A program made the position numbers and the translations under genes. A DNA stretch of 7,985 nt from Gammaproteobacteria bacterium (lineage in GTDB: Bacteria; Pseudomonadota; Gammaproteobacteria; Steroidobacterales; Steroidobacteraceae). The DNA is taken from NCBI GenBank assembly GCA_030830595.1, contig JAURMS010000242.1, positions 1 through 7,985 of the forward strand, in the 5' to 3' direction. The notes below the pieces were generated by a model. The model did no database searches, was not told the DNA's origin, and saw nothing but the letters and a program-made list of their open reading frames with translations. Of this stretch, positions 5,367-7,985 are shown piece by piece (position 1 is the stretch's first letter; every line of letters starts with the position of its first letter).

Positions 5367-5450
5367 ATGGCGACCAAGAAGAAAGCTGCGAAGAAGGCTG
5401 TGAAGAAGGCGACCAAGAAGGTTGCTAAGAAGGCTGCGAAGAAGAAGTAA
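5367..5450 (+). CDS. 27-residue lysine/alanine-rich basic mini-protein (histone H1 tail-like)
   Basis: An intact small ORF: ATG, 26 further codons and TAA. It begins MATKKKAAKKAVKK and continues as (A/T/V)-x-K-K repeats with period four to the C-terminal KKK; 14 of 27 residues are lysine and there are no acidic or aromatic residues. Lysines are mostly AAG. Composition and repeat are those of histone H1-like C-terminal tails in bacteria (such as AlgP or Hc-type proteins), but without any other domain. Binding to DNA or RNA by charge is a reasonable inference; no function is established from sequence. Support for a real gene: a good promoter at 5305-5332, TGGAGA at 5355-5360 with 6 nt spacing, and an uninterrupted repeat. 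It stands alone between the EVE gene and rpiA. Confidence 0.75.
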   Translation: MATKKKAAKKAVKKATKKVAKKAAKKK

Positions 5451-5467
5451 GCCTTTGGCAGCAGGCA

Positions 5468-5499
5468 GGGCGAGTGAAGGAGCAATCCGGAACTCGCCC
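5468..5499 (+). other. RNA hairpin 1 in the rpiA leader (GCAA loop with purine internal loop)
   Basis: GGGCGAGT (5468-5475) pairs perfectly with ACTCGCCC (5492-5499). Inside, a symmetric 3x3 internal loop GAA/GGA (5476-5478, 5489-5491) can form tandem sheared G-A pairs, followed by a 3-bp stem GGA/TCC (5479-5481, 5486-5488) closed by a GCAA tetraloop (5482-5485). This is more regular than chance GC-rich pairing. No T-run follows, so it is not a canonical terminator. Confidence 0.55.
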
Positions 5500-5514
5500 C
5501 GCCGAAACACTTCA

Positions 5515-5542
5515 GACTGTGCCCGCGAAAGCGGGCACAGTC
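5515..5542 (+). other. RNA hairpin 2 just upstream of the rpiA ribosome site
   Basis: A perfect 12-bp stem GACTGTGCCCGC/GCGGGCACAGTC (5515-5526, 5531-5542) is capped by a GAAA tetraloop (5527-5530). It is followed by GTCTCCGGAGG, without a T-run, and ends 6 nt before the rpiA Shine-Dalgarno sequence at 5549-5553. It could stabilise a processed rpiA message, act as the 3' end of the mini-gene mRNA, or regulate rpiA translation. Confidence 0.7.
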
Positions 5543-5558
5543 GTCTCCGGAGGTTGGA

Positions 5559-6218
5559 ATGAGCCAGGACGATCGCAAGCGCACTGCAGCGTTGGCAGCC
5601 ATCGAGTTGCTGGAAAGCGGCATGAACCTGGGCGTCGGGACCGGCTCCACGGTCAACCACTTCATTGATGCACTGGCCGGCTGGCGCGGACGGCTGGGCA
5701 GCGTGGTGAGCTCGTCGGTCGACACCACGCAACGGCTGGCCCAGCTGGGCATCGAGGTCAGCGAACTCAACGATGCCGGCACGCTCGACCTCTACGTGGA
5801 CGGGGCGGACGAGGCCAATGCCCACCTGCAACTGATCAAGGGGGGCGGTGGCGCCCTGACCCGGGAAAAAATCATTGCCGAGGCCAGCCGGCGGTTCGTC
5901 TGCATCATCGACGACAGCAAGCTGGTCAAGGTCCTGGGCCGCTTCCCGCTGCCTGTGGAGGTGCTGCCCATGGCCCGCTCGCTGGTCGCCCGCAAGCTGG
6001 TGGCCGCCAAGGGGCGGCCCGCCTGGCGGGAAGGCTTCGTCACCGATAACGGCAACCAGATCCTCGACGTCCATCATCTGGACATCGTCGACCCCGTTGC
6101 GCTGGAGCGCGACCTCAACCAGATTCCCGGCGTGGTGAGCGTGGGATTGTTTGCCCGCCGACCCGCCGACCTGCTGCTGGTGGCCGACGGATCGGGCGTC
6201 CGTCAACTCAAGCGCTGA
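5559..6218 (+). CDS. rpiA: Ribose-5-phosphate isomerase A
   Basis: Interconverts ribose 5-phosphate and ribulose 5-phosphate in the non-oxidative pentose phosphate pathway; cytosolic. It has 219 residues, the same as E. coli RpiA, and the numbering coincides: phosphate-binding GTGST at 27-31, DGADE at 81-85 (D81, D84), KGGGG at 94-98 (K94) and the catalytic base E103 in TREK. The C-terminal VDPVALERDLNQIPGVVSVGLFA is also family typical. The ATG at 5559 has GGAGG at 5549-5553 with 5 nt spacing. A long leader with two hairpins separates it from the mini-gene. Its stop codon overlaps the ribosome site of ubiH, indicating one transcript. Confidence 0.98.
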   Translation: MSQDDRKRTAALAAIELLESGMNLGVGTGSTVNHFIDALAGWRGRLGSVVSSSVDTTQRLAQLGIEVSELNDAGTLDLYVDGADEANAHLQLIKGGGGALTREKIIAEASRRFVCIIDDSKLVKVLGRFPLPVEVLPMARSLVARKLVAAKGRPAWREGFVTDNGNQILDVHHLDIVDPVALERDLNQIPGVVSVGLFARRPADLLLVADGSGVRQLKR

Positions 6219-6226
6219 GGCATCCC

Positions 6227-7465
6227 ATGGACACGGGCACCATGCGCCGATGCGACCTGGCCATCGTTGGTGGTGGCATGGTCGGACTGTCGCTCGCTGC
6301 AGCCCTGCAGGGCCTGCCGCTGGATGTCGTGGTGATCGAGCCTGTCCTGCCCGAGTCACCCGACCAACCCAGCTTCGACGAGCGCACGACGGCCCTGTCC
6401 AATGGCAGCCGCCGCATCCTGGAGGGCATCGGTGTGTGGCCTGCAGTAGATCGCGACGCTACGCCGATCCTCGGTATCCACGTGTCGGATCGCGGGCGCT
6501 TCGGCACGGCGCGCCTGACTGCCGCCGAGCAGGGGGTGCCTGCGTTGGGGCATACCCTGACCAACCGGTTGCTGGGTGCGGCCCTGCGCGATGCGTGTGC
6601 CCGCGGTGGCCGGACCACCCTGCTGTGTCCGGCCTCGGTGGAATCGGTTGATCCCACTGACCAGACGATTGCCCTGCAGGTACGCGGCGCCTGGCAAGGC
6701 AGGCTCGAGGCGCGCCTGGTCGTTGCAGCGGATGGCGCGCAATCACTGGTGCGTCGTGAACTCGGCATCGGCGCTGAGGTGAGCGACTACCGGCAGGTGG
6801 CCGTGATTGCCAGCCTCAAGCCTGGCCGTGCCCACTCGCACGTGGCTTACGAACGCTTCACGCCGGACGGGCCCATCGCCGTCCTGCCGCTGGCCGGTGG
6901 TCGGTGTACAGCGGTCTGGACCCTCGAACCGGCGGCTGCACAGCGTGCGATGGCCATGGATGACGGGGACTTCATGGCCGCCCTGCAAGACGCCTTCGGT
7001 TTCCGGCTAGGTCGGCTGTCGGAGCCCGGACGCCGCTTTGCCTATCCCCTGTCACTGACCCGTGCGGAACGGCAGGCCGGGCCTCGGGCCGTGATGATCG
7101 GCAATGCTGCGCAGGGCCTGCACCCGGTGGCTGGTCAGGGATTCAACCTCGGCCTGCGCGACGTGGCGGTGCTCGCCGAGGTGCTGGCCGACGAGCTGGC
7201 CACTGCCGGTTCGACCTTCGATCCGGGCCATGCCGCGTTGCTGGAGCGTTTCGAACGCTGGCGGGAGGAAGACCGTAGGCACGTGATCGGCTTCACCGAT
7301 GGCCTGGTTCGCCTGTTTTCCAGCAAGTTGCCGGTCATCGGCCTGGCGCGCGATGTCGGCATGGTGTTGTTCGACCTGATGACGCCGGCCAAGCACGCCT
7401 TCGCGCGGGTCACCATGGGGCTGACCGGACGCGGTGCGCGCCTGGCCCGGGGCCTGCCGCTGTGA
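6227..7465 (+). CDS. ubiH: 2-octaprenyl-6-methoxyphenyl hydroxylase UbiH
   Basis: FAD-dependent monooxygenase that hydroxylates C1 of the ubiquinone ring precursor; part of the soluble/peripheral Ubi complex. It has 412 residues. Rossmann FAD site GGGMVG (15-20) after LAIV; SFDERTTALSNGSRRILEGIGVW (49-71), diagnostic of UbiH rather than other paralogues; IHVSDRGRFG (84-93); the NAD(P)H/FAD 'DG' motif VVAADGAQSLVR (165-176); and the second FAD motif IGNAAQGLHPVAGQG (291-305) running on into FNLGLRD. The C-terminal PAKHAFARVTMGLTGRGARLARGLPL also matches the family. The ATG at 6227 is used with GAGG at 6217-6220; an ATG at 6242 is also possible. It is translationally linked to rpiA upstream and overlaps the next gene by 4 nt. 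Confidence 0.95.
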   Translation: MDTGTMRRCDLAIVGGGMVGLSLAAALQGLPLDVVVIEPVLPESPDQPSFDERTTALSNGSRRILEGIGVWPAVDRDATPILGIHVSDRGRFGTARLTAAEQGVPALGHTLTNRLLGAALRDACARGGRTTLLCPASVESVDPTDQTIALQVRGAWQGRLEARLVVAADGAQSLVRRELGIGAEVSDYRQVAVIASLKPGRAHSHVAYERFTPDGPIAVLPLAGGRCTAVWTLEPAAAQRAMAMDDGDFMAALQDAFGFRLGRLSEPGRRFAYPLSLTRAERQAGPRAVMIGNAAQGLHPVAGQGFNLGLRDVAVLAEVLADELATAGSTFDPGHAALLERFERWREEDRRHVIGFTDGLVRLFSSKLPVIGLARDVGMVLFDLMTPAKHAFARVTMGLTGRGARLARGLPL

Positions 7466-7985
7466 GTCAGCTCGATTACGACGTCCTGGTGGCGGGCGGT
7501 GGTCTCGTGGGTGCGGCCTGTGCCGCGCTGCTCGCCACCCATCCGGCCACTGCAGGACTGCGCGTGGCCCTGCTCGAGCCGACGCCAGCACTGCCTCCCC
7601 AGCCCGGCGAGGCCCTCGGTCTACGGGTCTCGGCGCTGTCGCGAGCCTCTGAGCGTCTGCTGGCGCGGATCGGTATCTGGCCGCGTGCACTGGAGCGCGG
7701 TGGCAGCCCGTATCGGGTCATGCAGGCCTGGGACGGGGGTGGCGAGCCGGCGGGGCCGGGCTGTATCACCTTCGATGCCGCCGAGCTGGCCGAGCCCGAT
7801 CTCGGTCATATCGTCGAAAATCGCTGGATACAGGTGTTGCTGCAGGAACGGGCCGCCACCGCCGGCGTGGAGTGCGTGACCGATGCAGTGAGCGGCTTTG
7901 ATCCGGGGCCGACTTCGGCCCGAGTGACCACGGTCGGGGGCCGCGAACTCAGGGTATCGCTGGTCGTGGCGGCCGATGGTTACGA
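7462..7985 (+). CDS. ubiI: UbiI/VisC-like FAD-dependent ubiquinone hydroxylase (partial)
   Basis: 174 codons are visible before the right edge, so the C-terminal half including the second FAD motif is missing. It starts with a GTG at 7462 that overlaps the ubiH TGA as GTGA, indicating coupled translation. Seen: FAD-binding YDVLVAGGGLVGAACA (6-21), an acidic end of the second strand (LLEP), LGLRVSALSRASERLLARIGIWP (52-74), PYRVMQAWD (83-91), and DLGHIVENRWIQ (113-124), close to the VisC/UbiI block; then the VVAADG motif at the edge (168-173). UbiI hydroxylates C5 of the ring. The family is firm; UbiI versus another UbiH-family member (such as UbiM or UbiL) rests on the RVSA-SRAS and LGHIVEN blocks and on position after ubiH. 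Confidence 0.86.
   Translation, partial: MSQLDYDVLVAGGGLVGAACAALLATHPATAGLRVALLEPTPALPPQPGEALGLRVSALSRASERLLARIGIWPRALERGGSPYRVMQAWDGGGEPAGPGCITFDAAELAEPDLGHIVENRWIQVLLQERAATAGVECVTDAVSGFDPGPTSARVTTVGGRELRVSLVVAADGY

Noticed and set aside
5455..5486. A separate rpiA promoter starting from TTGGCA at 5455-5460
   Set aside because: The only AT-rich hexamer downstream (AGCAAT at 5481-5486) is 20 bp away, poorly matched, and lies inside hairpin 1.
5515..5542. Intrinsic terminator for the mini-gene
   Set aside because: The stem is strong but no T-run follows on either strand, and the rpiA ribosome site begins 6 nt later; kept as an RNA hairpin instead.
5234..6359. Leftward ORFs over the mini-gene and rpiA, one with a run of Phe/Ala residues
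   Set aside because: The hydrophobic FFAAF-type run is simply the complement of the AAG-rich lysine codons of the mini-gene; the rest is the antisense of rpiA, which has all catalytic residues.
1..7985. Mobile elements, CRISPR arrays, defence genes or an integration site at the tRNA
   Set aside because: No transposase or integrase motifs, no spaced direct repeats, and no repeat of the tRNA 3' end in the window; every stretch longer than 250 bases is accounted for by conserved core genes or 6S RNA.

Overview
The window is GC-rich, densely packed chromosomal DNA that looks like core genome of a gammaproteobacterium. The main clues are a 6S RNA gene between zapA and the 5-formyltetrahydrofolate cyclo-ligase gene, the ygfB-pepP pair next to zapA, an encoded CCA on tRNA-Gln, and a Coq7/UbiH/UbiI-type ubiquinone pathway. 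The combination of coq7 with high GC suggests a Xanthomonadales-, Chromatiales- or Pseudomonas-like lineage rather than an enteric, but I cannot name the genus. I see no mobile element, CRISPR array or foreign-looking block.

Layout. At the left edge the start of coq7 runs leftward (its 3' part is outside the window). Divergent from it is rplM-rpsI, whose transcript seems to continue through a tRNA-Gln(CTG) gene to a strong intrinsic terminator at 1412-1442. Converging on that terminator is the leftward pair ygfB-pepP (3342 to 1454). Divergent from ygfB is a long rightward set: a short coiled-coil protein gene (TIGR02449/ZapB-like), zapA, 6S RNA (ssrS), fthC, an EVE-domain gene, a 27-codon lysine/alanine-rich mini-gene with its own promoter, a leader with two stable GNRA-capped hairpins, rpiA, ubiH, and the start of a ubiI/visC-like gene that runs off the right edge.

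How the genes fit together. Three of the flavin or di-iron hydroxylases that build the ubiquinone ring (Coq7, UbiH, UbiI-like) lie in the same 8 kb, separated by translation genes (L13, S9, tRNA-Gln), a cell-division pair (ZapA and its coiled-coil neighbour), 6S RNA (global RNA polymerase regulator), one-carbon metabolism (FthC) and the pentose-phosphate enzyme RpiA. Compared with the familiar enteric order ygfB-pepP-ubiH-ubiI, here ubiH-ubiI has been separated from pepP and placed beyond rpiA on the other strand.

Not standard, and worth a second look: (1) the 27-residue histone-H1-tail-like mini-protein and its promoter, which carries an inverted repeat; (2) the two-hairpin leader before rpiA; (3) promoters of ygfB, the TIGR02449 gene and probably coq7 whose -10 boxes end only 5-6 nt before the start codon, predicting leaderless mRNAs; (4) a cyclo-ligase that appears to lack the usual N-x-[FL]-x-I-x-EP segment; (5) tRNA-Gln embedded in the L13-S9 transcript. 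None of these amounts to a clear new defence or metabolic system.
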